Below, one piece after another: positions 1-5,786 of a stretch of DNA of 5,803 bases. A program made the translations under genes and the position numbers. The notes beneath the pieces were generated by a model. That model was given only the letters and a program-made list of their open reading frames with translations. It was not told the origin of the DNA and did not search any database. Within the stretch, counting starts at the first letter, position 1; each line of letters opens with the position of its first letter. The stretch is from assembly GCA_030549955.1 (NCBI GenBank), contig JAUQQI010000029.1, positions 1 through 5,803 on the forward strand. Direction: 5' to 3'. The stretch is from Chloroflexota bacterium (GTDB taxonomy: Bacteria; Chloroflexota; Dehalococcoidia; JAUQQI01).

Positions 1-1404
1 TGCATCGAAGTCGGTCTCGGCGGCCTGGTCTCCCAGCCCTCCGCCGAAATCGAAGGTGCTTTCGGCAGCCCCCTCATCTTCCGGGCCCAGCGGCCCAAAG
101 AGGGGCGACTCGAACCAGGAATCCCGGCCCTCATCGGGCACCGGTTCGGGGCGGGAGACTTCGGCCGGCTCGGTGATGACCGTAACCGGACGGCTCAGGA
201 GACCCCAGAGGATAAGCAGTTCCGTGAGACCAATGCCTGAATAACTCGGCCGGTAATCCCGGCGGGGGTCAAAGTTCGGGTCCTCAAACCACGGAACCTG
301 CCGCCCGCCCACTTCGACCGTGCGGACCGGCGGCTGCTCGCCCTGGCGCAGGGCCTCGTAGTGCTCAGGGTCAACGACGACCCGGCGCCGCTCCGTCCCA
401 AAGTCGAGCACGACCTCCCGGGCTTCATCAGGCCGCAAGGGCCGGGCGCAGAAAAAACAGGCAAGGCGATCAGACGCCTCAGGCCCAGGTTGAACCGTGG
501 CCATCTCGGGTAGCCGGATGTCCTTCAGTTCAGGAATCTCATCACCCAGGCTCTCAGCAAGGGCCAAAAGGCGCTCCCGAACCTGAACCAGGGTTCGGGC
601 CACTTCATCAAGGTCGCGTGGGGCCGGGCCCAACAGGCCAGCCCGGCCCAGGCGGTCCAGCTTCGACCCGGCGGCTGCCAGCTCATCCAGAACCAGGTCA
701 AGGCTCCGCCGGGCGTCGTGTAGCCGGGCCGAGGTCGGGGCCGGGCCGATCGCCCGGTCAAAGTCCAAGGCGGCGGCCGTGAGCCCGGAATGCCAGTCCT
801 TTAGCTGACTGAACCGGCTCCGGCGGGCTGAACCGCTCCGTACGGCGAGCAACCCGATGAGACCGAGGATACCCAGGCCGAGAATGAGTCCCAGGCCGAC
901 GGTGGCAGTCCGGGTCGCGGCGCTCCGGGCTTCCACCTCCGTAACAATCGAATCGGCCAGGTATACCATCCCGGCGGCGTAACCTTCGGCGGTGAAGACC
1001 CGCCGGCTGGCGTCAGTGAGCCGCTGGGTTTCGTCCCGGCCTAACCGGTCCGTCTTGGCCGAGACCGCGTTCTGGCTGGCTACGATTAATAGGCCGTCAC
1101 CGAGGTCAAGGTAGCGGTGAAGCTGACTTGTAAAGTCGCCCAGGTTTTGAAACCCGACCGGCGGCCTCGAAATCAGCGCAAACTTCACGGTCCAGCCCCG
1201 GCCCCGCAGCTCGGCGGCTTTGGCCGCGAGCCGGTCCCGCTCAGCCGCCGGGACTCGCCCGGCCATGGCCGGTTCGACGTAAACGTCTTCCCGGGACAGG
1301 ACGCGGACGACCTCGGTCGGGTCGGGCTGGGCGAAAATTCGGCCCGGCAAGAGCAGGAGGAGACCGACCAGGCCAAAAAGGACCGCTGGCAGAACCCGAC
1401 CCAT
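1..1404 (-). CDS. TPM (YgcG)-like membrane protein with cytoplasmic CxxC region, C-terminus cut by window edge
   Basis: The frame is open from the ATG at 1404 to base 1 without a stop, giving 468 codons and no C-terminus. Residues 1-26 form a signal peptide or N-terminal anchor (MGRVLPAVLF, a Leu run, then FAQ). Residues about 30-160 look like an extracytoplasmic TPM/YgcG-type domain: a charged helix, a strand 'WTVKFALIS', then 'DLGDGLLIVAS' and 'FTAEGYAAGMVYLADSI', which match the family's 'ngvLllva' and 'Gdyxxgl' blocks by eye. Residues 169-188 are a Gly/Leu-rich transmembrane helix followed by basic RSGSARRSR, so the rest is probably cytoplasmic. That part has alpha-helical stretches to about 300, then C316-x-x-C319, 'VPWFEDPNFDPRRDYRPSY', a second short hydrophobic patch (391-403) and an acidic tail with FDFGGG. 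TPM domains occur in proteins linked to envelope or photosystem assembly; a precise role here is unknown. No clear Shine-Dalgarno precedes the ATG. It is divergent from the DCC gene by 23 bp. I am sure of the gene, moderately sure of the family. Confidence 0.8.
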   Translation of the reverse strand, partial: MGRVLPAVLFGLVGLLLLLPGRIFAQPDPTEVVRVLSREDVYVEPAMAGRVPAAERDRLAAKAAELRGRGWTVKFALISRPPVGFQNLGDFTSQLHRYLDLGDGLLIVASQNAVSAKTDRLGRDETQRLTDASRRVFTAEGYAAGMVYLADSIVTEVEARSAATRTATVGLGLILGLGILGLIGLLAVRSGSARRSRFSQLKDWHSGLTAAALDFDRAIGPAPTSARLHDARRSLDLVLDELAAAGSKLDRLGRAGLLGPAPRDLDEVARTLVQVRERLLALAESLGDEIPELKDIRLPEMATVQPGPEASDRLACFFCARPLRPDEAREVVLDFGTERRRVVVDPEHYEALRQGEQPPVRTVEVGGRQVPWFEDPNFDPRRDYRPSYSGIGLTELLILWGLLSRPVTVITEPAEVSRPEPVPDEGRDSWFESPLFGPLGPEDEGAAESTFDFGGGLGDQAAETDFDA

Positions 1405-1427
1405 TCCGACTACTAGTATAAACGGGT
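1405..1427. promoter_or_regulatory. 23-bp divergent intergenic region with back-to-back -10-like hexamers
   Basis: The whole space between the two divergent ATG codons is 23 bp. It holds the 8-bp palindrome TACTAGTA (1411-1418) and the local AT-rich patch. On the plus strand TAGTAT (1414-1419) or TATAAA (1417-1422) lies just before the ATG at 1428; on the minus strand TATACT (1420-1415) lies 10 nt before the ATG at 1404. With the usual distance from -10 to transcription start, both mRNAs would begin within about 0-5 nt of the start codon, i.e. be leaderless. Neither side shows a Shine-Dalgarno or a good -35, so these are weak promoter calls made mainly from position. Confidence 0.35.
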
Positions 1428-1850
1428 ATGGAGCAAGGGCTGGTGGTCGTCTTTGACGGCCGGTGCGGATTCTGCACCGGGGCGGTGCGCTGGCTGACCC
1501 GCCTTGACCGGTCCGGTCGCGTCCGGCCGGTGCCCTGCCAGCGGCCCGGTATCCCGGAAACCCTTGGCCTGAGCCGGTCGGAGTGTGAGGCCGCAGCCTG
1601 GGCCATTGAGCCGGACGGCCGCCGGCACCGGGGTGGGGCGGCGATGATGGCGGCCCTCGCCTGGGCCGCAGGTCAGCCCCAACTGGTTAGCCTCTACTAC
1701 CTGCCGGTCCTGCGCCAGGCGGTTGATGTCCTCTACCGGGTCATCGCCTGCCTGCGGCCATACCTGCCCGGAGCGGTCCCGCACTGCGACGAATACCCGG
1801 ACGACTGCGGCGGCCGGGAAGGGACTAGCGGCGGCTGTAAACGTCCTTAA
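1428..1850 (+). CDS. DCC-family (DUF393) thiol-disulfide oxidoreductase-like protein
   Basis: This 140-residue protein starts VVVFDGRCGFCTGAV, the hallmark of the DCC/DUF393 family: an N-terminal strand followed by D10-G-x-C13-G-F-C16, a thioredoxin-like CxxC. The rest fits the family: a helix after the motif (AVRWLTRLDRSG), 'RVRPVPCQRPG', an acidic E-C-E segment, 'AWAIEPDGRRHRGGAAMMAAL', and a C-terminal helix VDVLYRVIACLRPYLPG. No signal peptide is seen, so a cytoplasmic location is likely. Family members are predicted redox proteins but few have a proven substrate. The C-terminal tail is rich in Cys (C120, C127, C137) and Gly, in addition to C37, C53 and C108. The length is at the upper end of the usual range. 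The ATG at 1428 has no Shine-Dalgarno and may begin a leaderless mRNA. The stop region overlaps the convergent RraA gene by 26 bp. Confidence 0.85.
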   Translation: MEQGLVVVFDGRCGFCTGAVRWLTRLDRSGRVRPVPCQRPGIPETLGLSRSECEAAAWAIEPDGRRHRGGAAMMAALAWAAGQPQLVSLYYLPVLRQAVDVLYRVIACLRPYLPGAVPHCDEYPDDCGGREGTSGGCKRP

Positions 1851-2514
1851 GCCGCTCGACCGAAAAATCCGGCGACTGACAGACCTCGATAATGGCCCGC
1901 TCCCGGGCCTCAAGTTCCCGGGCGGCCCGGGGAATTTCCCGGGCGATTTCCTGAGGGATCTGGACGACGCCATGGCGGTCGCCGTGCAGGAGGTCGCCGG
2001 GCCGGACGGTGAGTCCGCCGACGGTTACGGGGATGCGGGCCCCGACGACGTGGACGTAGGCGTGGGAGACCGAGACCGTTGCGGCAAAGAAATGAAAGCC
2101 GAGGGACCGCACCTCTTCCAGGTCCCGAACTCCCCCGCTGGTTACGGTTCCGACACAGCCAAGGGCTTTATAGATATTCGCCTGGACCTCGCCCCAGAAG
2201 GCCCCCAGACCCGGCGGGTCGTCCAGGTCCTGCAGAACCACGACCCTGGGCGGCGGGGTCCGCAGAACCGCTTCCCACAGGTTGAAGGCCTGCAGGTAGC
2301 CGGGTCCTGGGGAGGGAACCGACGCCCGGATGGTAGCCGTCACCGCATACCCCACCATCGGCCCAAACTCGGGAAACATACAGCGGATACCTGGCCGCAT
2401 GAAGCCCTCGGTTCGAGGCCGGATGTTGAAAACCTCGATCGCGTTGGCGACGGTCGGGGACGTCAACTGTCGCAGGGCAGCCAGCTCGGCATCATTCAAC
2501 GGCTCAAACTGCAT
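1825..2514 (-). CDS. RraA-family protein (HMG aldolase / oxaloacetate decarboxylase-like)
   Basis: This is a 229-residue protein of the RraA/dimethylmenaquinone methyltransferase-like fold. Landmarks are 'LTSPTVANAIE' near the N-terminus, a strand 'RVVVLQDLDDP' (90-100), 'GAFWGEVQANIYKALGCVGTV' (104-124) carrying the glycine-rich loop and the GE motif, then 'TSGGVRDLEEVRSLGFHFFA' with R130-D131 matching the substrate- and metal-binding Arg-Asp of the family, 'VSVSHAYVHVV', and 'VRPGDLLHGDRHGVVQIP' (170-187). Enzymes of this group cleave 4-hydroxy-4-methyl-2-oxoglutarate or decarboxylate oxaloacetate with a divalent metal; RraA itself binds RNase E. The Asp usual before GxxRD is Ser126 here, and His181 stands where Asp is common in GDxDG, which points to an uncharacterised RraA-like subgroup rather than classic RraA. 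ATG at 2514 has a GGAGG (2525-2521) 6 nt upstream. As last gene of the TRAP operon it probably acts on the imported acid, an inference. There is a C-terminal helix rich in Ala-Arg-Glu. Confidence 0.88.
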   Translation of the reverse strand: MQFEPLNDAELAALRQLTSPTVANAIEVFNIRPRTEGFMRPGIRCMFPEFGPMVGYAVTATIRASVPSPGPGYLQAFNLWEAVLRTPPPRVVVLQDLDDPPGLGAFWGEVQANIYKALGCVGTVTSGGVRDLEEVRSLGFHFFAATVSVSHAYVHVVGARIPVTVGGLTVRPGDLLHGDRHGVVQIPQEIAREIPRAARELEARERAIIEVCQSPDFSVERLKDVYSRR

Positions 2515-2560
2515 CCGTTGCCTCCGTCTCGGGCAGTTTTGCGGGGGGTCCCGGCGGACA

Positions 2561-2665
2561 TCAGCGCTGGTAGAGCCGCAGGACCCCGTAGGCGAAAGTC
2601 AAGGCGAAGACCGCCAAAATTATCAGGAATACGGCGACGGCTTCGGCAAGTTCGTCCAGGCGCAC
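2561..2665 (-). CDS. 34-residue single-transmembrane small protein, unrecognised
   Basis: A short frame starts with GTG at 2665 and ends with TGA at 2563-2561. It reads MRLDELAEA, then a hydrophobic stretch (about residues 10-28: VAVFLIILAVFALTFAYGV), then LRLYQR. That is an acidic N-terminus, one membrane helix and a positively charged end; the basic C-terminus suggests N-out/C-in by the positive-inside rule. A Shine-Dalgarno AAGGGAG (2680-2674) lies 8 nt before the GTG, inside the last codons of the TRAP permease. The start is only 3 nt past the permease stop, so translational coupling is likely. It is followed after 46 nt by the RraA gene. The frame is the same as that of the permease, so the helix could instead be read through the TGA as a permease extension. 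I do not recognise a family. A partner role for the TRAP permease is inference from position and topology only. Confidence 0.65.
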   Translation of the reverse strand: MRLDELAEAVAVFLIILAVFALTFAYGVLRLYQR

Positions 2666-2668
2666 GGC

Positions 2669-4594
2669 TCAATCTCCCTTCGGTTCGACGGCCCGGGCCG
2701 GGACCGGCCGCAGGCGCTGGAGTAAAACCCCGAGGAATACCAGGACAACCCCAATGACGTCCGTGGTCAGACCGGGGTCAATAAGGAGCAAGGCCCCGGC
2801 GACGAACAGCGCCCGCTCCAGCAGGTTTGCTGGCCGCAGCAGGTAGCCCTGCAGGCCAGCGGCCAGCATCACCGAGCCAATGGTCGACGTGAGCGTGGCC
2901 CGGAGGATCTGGGCCGGGTCGCCCATCATCAGAAGCTCGGGGTTAAACACGAAGAAGAATGGCACAATGAACCCGGCGGCCGCAAACTTCATGGCCTGGA
3001 GGCCAGCCTTCCAGAGGTCGGCGTGGCCGATGGAGGCGGCGGCATACACAGCCAGGGCCACCGGCGGCGAAACGGCGGAAAGGCACGCGTAATAAAAGAT
3101 AAACATGTGGGCGGCGGTCCGGTCAACGCCCAGGCGCTCGATGGCGGGGGCCAGCAGGGCGGCCTGAACGATGTAGGCTGGAGTCGTTGGCATGCCCATG
3201 CCCAGGATAAGACCGGCCACCATCGTGATTGCCAGGACAGGAATAAGGGTACCCCCGGCCGCCGAAAGCAGAAAGCTGGTGAATTTAAGCGCCAGACCAG
3301 TCTGCAGGATGATCCCGATGATGATCCCGGCACAGGCGGTCGCCATGGCCACCGGCAGTGTGTTGACGGCCCCTTCCTGCAGGGCTTCGACAGCCTTAGC
3401 CGGAGTGATGCGACTCTCCTTTCTGAGCCAGCTTAAAACTATCACCGCGGCGGTCGCGACCAGGGCCGCGTAGCTGGCCGTGTAACCCTGGACCAGCAGA
3501 ATGAACAGGACCACCACCGGCACCAGCAGATGCCCCTGCCGCCGGAGCACGCCCAGGATGGGCGGGACTTCTTCCCGCGAAAGTCCCCGCAATCCGGTTT
3601 TGATGGCCTCAAAGTGAATGGCCGCAAAGAGGGCCAGGTAGTAGAGGACGGCGGGGATGGCGGCGTGCAGGGCAATCTGCGAATAGGGCTTGCCAACGAA
3701 CTCGGCCATAACAAAGGCGGCCGCGCCCATTACCGGAGGCATGATCTGCCCGCCGGTCGACGCTGTGGCCTCGATGGCCGCCGCGCTCTCCGGCTTGAAG
3801 CCGGTCCGCTTCATCATCGGGATGGTGAGCCAGCCGTCGACCATCACATTCGCAACCGCGCTCCCGGAAATTGTCCCGAAAAGACTGCTCGACACGACCG
3901 CGACCTTCCCCGGGCCGCCCCGAGACCGGCCCATCAGGGCGTTGGCAAAGTTCATAAAGAACTGCCCGGCCCCAGATTTTTCAAGAAATGCCCCGAAGAT
4001 GACAAAGAGGATCACGTAGGTGGCCGAAACCCCCAGGGGGATACCGAAAATCCCCTCGGTGGTAAGGTAGGTCTGGTCAAGCATCAGCTCCAGGGTCATT
4101 CCCCGGTGGTTCAGGAAGCCCGGCAGGTAGGGCCCCAGAAAGCCGTAGGCAATAAATACCAGGGCGGTAATGGGTAGTGCCAGGCCGATGGTTCGGCGAG
4201 TAGCCTCCAGAACCAGGAGAATAGCCAGGGTCGCCATCGCGAAGTCAGCCGGCTCCAGGGGATGCACGGTGGCAAACCGGGTGACCACGTATTCATAGCG
4301 AACCAGGAGGTAGCCCGTGACAATAACCGAGAGGGCCGCGAAAATCAGGTCGTAAACCGGGATGCGGTTACCAGCCCCCTTCCGCAGGGGGTAAAGAAAA
4401 AAGACCAGCACCAGACTGAAGAGAAGGTGAATATCCCGGAGGACCAGCGAATCAACCGGGCCGATCCGGATAACAAGTCCCGGAGCGATGGGAAGGTTAA
4501 AGCTTGGGACCAGGCGGTAGTAGATGTGATAAAGGGACATTACCACCGCCGTCAGGGCGATGAGCTTACCTACAATGCCAGCAGGGTTTCTCAA
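2669..4594 (-). CDS. TRAP transporter permease, fused small/large (4TM/12TM) subunits
   Basis: This is a very hydrophobic protein of 641 residues from the TTG at 4594. It belongs to the fused TRAP permease group that pairs with TAXI binding proteins: an N-terminal DctQ-like four-helix part (about 1-165) joined to a DctM-like elevator domain. Conserved DctM motifs (numbered from TTG 4594) are FGTISGSAVANV (239-250), EATASTGGQIMPP (275-287), GMGMPTTPAY (465-474) and SAVSPPVALAVYAAASI (506-522), the hairpin-loop regions that bind Na+ and substrate in this superfamily. The C-terminal part after about 550 adds further membrane helices. It imports an organic acid delivered by the TAXI protein, using a sodium gradient; the substrate is not readable. 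I chose TTG 4594 because GGAGG (4606-4602) lies 7 nt upstream; a longer frame begins at TTG 4651, but that codon lies inside an intercistronic hairpin and lacks a Shine-Dalgarno. It is second in the operon. Confidence 0.93.
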   Translation of the reverse strand: MRNPAGIVGKLIALTAVVMSLYHIYYRLVPSFNLPIAPGLVIRIGPVDSLVLRDIHLLFSLVLVFFLYPLRKGAGNRIPVYDLIFAALSVIVTGYLLVRYEYVVTRFATVHPLEPADFAMATLAILLVLEATRRTIGLALPITALVFIAYGFLGPYLPGFLNHRGMTLELMLDQTYLTTEGIFGIPLGVSATYVILFVIFGAFLEKSGAGQFFMNFANALMGRSRGGPGKVAVVSSSLFGTISGSAVANVMVDGWLTIPMMKRTGFKPESAAAIEATASTGGQIMPPVMGAAAFVMAEFVGKPYSQIALHAAIPAVLYYLALFAAIHFEAIKTGLRGLSREEVPPILGVLRRQGHLLVPVVVLFILLVQGYTASYAALVATAAVIVLSWLRKESRITPAKAVEALQEGAVNTLPVAMATACAGIIIGIILQTGLALKFTSFLLSAAGGTLIPVLAITMVAGLILGMGMPTTPAYIVQAALLAPAIERLGVDRTAAHMFIFYYACLSAVSPPVALAVYAAASIGHADLWKAGLQAMKFAAAGFIVPFFFVFNPELLMMGDPAQILRATLTSTIGSVMLAAGLQGYLLRPANLLERALFVAGALLLIDPGLTTDVIGVVLVFLGVLLQRLRPVPARAVEPKGD

Positions 4595-4601
4595 CGTAAG
4601 C

Positions 4602-4606
4602 CCTCC
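4602..4606 (-). promoter_or_regulatory. Shine-Dalgarno setting the TRAP permease start
   Basis: GGAGG on the minus strand (4606-4602) lies exactly 7 nt before TTG 4594. No equivalent site precedes the upstream in-frame TTG at 4651. The same 7-nt spacing is used before the TAXI gene, which supports the shorter permease. Confidence 0.75.
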
Positions 4607-4614
4607 GCAACTTG

Positions 4615-4667
4615 CCGTCGGACGGTCTTCGGCGGCCGTTCGACGGCCCAATGGTAAGACCTTCGTC
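4615..4667 (-). promoter_or_regulatory. Intercistronic RNA stem-loop between TAXI and TRAP genes
   Basis: The gap holds nested inverted repeats: GGCCGT (4634-4639), loop TCG, ACGGCC (4643-4648) as a perfect inner stem, enclosed by GGTCTT (4624-4629) paired with AAGACC (4656-4661), and GAC/GTC (4621-4623 with 4665-4667) further out. An alternative palindrome CCGTC-G-GACGG (4615-4625) competes with the outer stem. On the transcribed strand no U-run follows, so it does not look like an intrinsic terminator. Its place just after the binding-protein stop suits a structure that protects the upstream mRNA and gives more binding protein than permease, or a translational control element. The pairing is seen; the role is inferred. 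Confidence 0.5.
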
Positions 4668-4687
4668 TGGCAGGATCGGGCTGGCGG

Positions 4688-5707
4688 CTACTTTACGAGG
4701 CCGGCCTCTTTGTAATACTTCAGGGCGCCCGGATGGTAGGGCACACCCAGGTCCTGACCCATCTCGGATTTCTGGGTGTTCTTGATGGCCGGAACAGCCC
4801 GGGCCAGCTCATCCTTGTTTTCGACCACGACCCTGGTGATTCGGTAAACTACGTCCTCGGGCAACTCGGCCCGGGCGATCATAATGGTCGGCGTCTGGAA
4901 GGTGACGGTCTCATCGGGATGTCCCTGCTCGCGGTAGGTACCGGCTGGAATTACGTGCCGGCGGTAACCCTTGTTTAGCTCCTGGATCTTTTTGAGGGCA
5001 TCGTCATCGAAGCTTAAAACGCGCATTCTGCGACTGGTGCCCAGGTCAAGCATGAAGTTGGCCGGTACGGTGGTGATCCATCCCATCGCATCGGCCTGCC
5101 GGTTCTTGATGAGCTCGACGTGGTCGGCGATCGAGCCGTAAGAGACGGTGCCGAAGTCCTGGGTGCTCATTCCGTAGGCCTTAAGGACAGTCTCCCAGGC
5201 AACGAGGGACGAGTTTCCCTGCGGGGGTAGGGCCACCGCCCTGCCCTTCAAGTCCCGGAACGACCGGATGCCCGAGTCTTCGGGAACCGCGATTTGGAAG
5301 ACGTTCGGGTACATGTAAACCATGTAATAAACGTTGGTGATTTTTGAACGCATCGGCGGCCGACCCTCAAGGGCATCGTAAAAGCCATCTAGGTTGGCCC
5401 AGCCCAGGTCGGCCTTGCCGGCGGCAAGCTTCTCGATATTGACGTAGGTTGCCCCCGGCTCGACGGTGATCTCGATTTCGGGCGACTTCTGCTTGACCAG
5501 CTCCGCAACGGCCCCGGCCAGGGGGATCCAGGATCCCCCCGTGGGGCCGCTGCTAAAGACGAGCTTGGCCGGCGCCGGCGGCTGGGCCGGACCCGGAGCC
5601 GGCGCAGGGGAGCCCGTTGTCGGCTGACAGGCGCCGAGGAGCAGCCCCGCGCCCCCGAAAAGCCCCGCCTTAAGAACCGTCCGCCGTGAAATCTTTGCCG
5701 GGTACAC
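4688..5707 (-). CDS. TAXI-family TRAP solute-binding lipoprotein with Tat-type signal
   Basis: A 339-residue protein from GTG 5707. The N-terminus has S7-R-R-T-V-L-K (twin-arginine motif), a Gly/Leu hydrophobic stretch and the lipobox LLGAC with Cys27 as the lipidated residue, then a Pro/Ala-rich linker (about 29-47), so it is exported folded and tethered outside the membrane. The mature domain matches TAXI proteins: 'LVFSSGPTGGSWIPLAGAVAELV' contains the ligand-loop region, followed by 'EPGATYVNIEKLAAGKADLGWAN', 'IRSFRDLKGRAVALPPQGNSS', 'SYGSIADHVELIKNRQADA' and a C-terminal 'GVPYHPGALKYYKEAGL', typical of the family end. It captures the substrate and hands it to the permease downstream. Known TAXI ligands include glutamate and 2-oxoglutarate; here the ligand is unknown. 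A longer reading from GTG 5725 would encode the Shine-Dalgarno itself as Lys-Gly-Gly, so GTG 5707 is preferred. It is first in the operon. Confidence 0.93.
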   Translation of the reverse strand: MYPAKISRRTVLKAGLFGGAGLLLGACQPTTGSPAPAPGPAQPPAPAKLVFSSGPTGGSWIPLAGAVAELVKQKSPEIEITVEPGATYVNIEKLAAGKADLGWANLDGFYDALEGRPPMRSKITNVYYMVYMYPNVFQIAVPEDSGIRSFRDLKGRAVALPPQGNSSLVAWETVLKAYGMSTQDFGTVSYGSIADHVELIKNRQADAMGWITTVPANFMLDLGTSRRMRVLSFDDDALKKIQELNKGYRRHVIPAGTYREQGHPDETVTFQTPTIMIARAELPEDVVYRITRVVVENKDELARAVPAIKNTQKSEMGQDLGVPYHPGALKYYKEAGLVK

Positions 5708-5714
5708 CGTAATC

Positions 5715-5722
5715 CCTCCTTT
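5715..5722 (-). promoter_or_regulatory. Shine-Dalgarno setting the TAXI gene start
   Basis: AAAGGAGG on the minus strand (5722-5715) is a near-perfect anti-16S match 7 nt before GTG 5707. It sits inside the alternative longer frame from GTG 5725, which argues against that start. Confidence 0.85.
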
Positions 5723-5748
5723 CACCGGAAAAAGATTTCGGCTGCTGG

Positions 5749-5779
5749 ATTATAATGCGGCTATCGGGGAATCTGTCAA
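5749..5779 (-). promoter_or_regulatory. Sigma70-like promoter of the TAXI-TRAP-RraA operon
   Basis: On the minus strand TTGACA (5779-5774) and TATAAT (5754-5749) are both exact consensus hexamers, separated by 19 nt, about 2 nt longer than optimal. Transcription would start near 5742, giving a leader of about 35 nt that carries the Shine-Dalgarno. Perfect hexamers with a stretched spacer are typical of promoters that need an activator or torsional help, which fits the palindrome just upstream. Confidence 0.7.
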
Positions 5780-5786
5780 CCGGGTG

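Noticed and set aside
1902..1943. Four CCCGGG sites within 42 bp
   Set aside because: They are spaced in multiples of three and come from repeated Ala-Arg-Glu codons (GCC CGG GAA/G) in the RraA C-terminal helix.
1413..1973. Minus-strand frame of 186 codons
   Set aside because: It is the antisense shadow of the DCC gene, which has a clear family motif, and the product is low-complexity.
1723..2757. Long plus-strand open frame of 344 codons
   Set aside because: It is antisense to the RraA gene and the small ORF; the product is Arg/Pro/Gly-rich with no domain, as expected from a high-GC shadow frame.
3530..4177. Plus-strand frame of 215 codons
   Set aside because: It is fully antisense to the TRAP permease with His/Gly/Asp-rich nonsense content and no ribosome site.
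4595..4651. N-terminal extension of the permease from TTG 4651
   Set aside because: No Shine-Dalgarno, hydrophilic non-conserved residues, and it lies in the hairpin; GGAGG points to TTG 4594.
5751..5756. TATAAT also readable on the plus strand
   Set aside because: It is part of the self-complementary ATTATAAT; no plus-strand gene follows before the window end and no matching -35 was seen.
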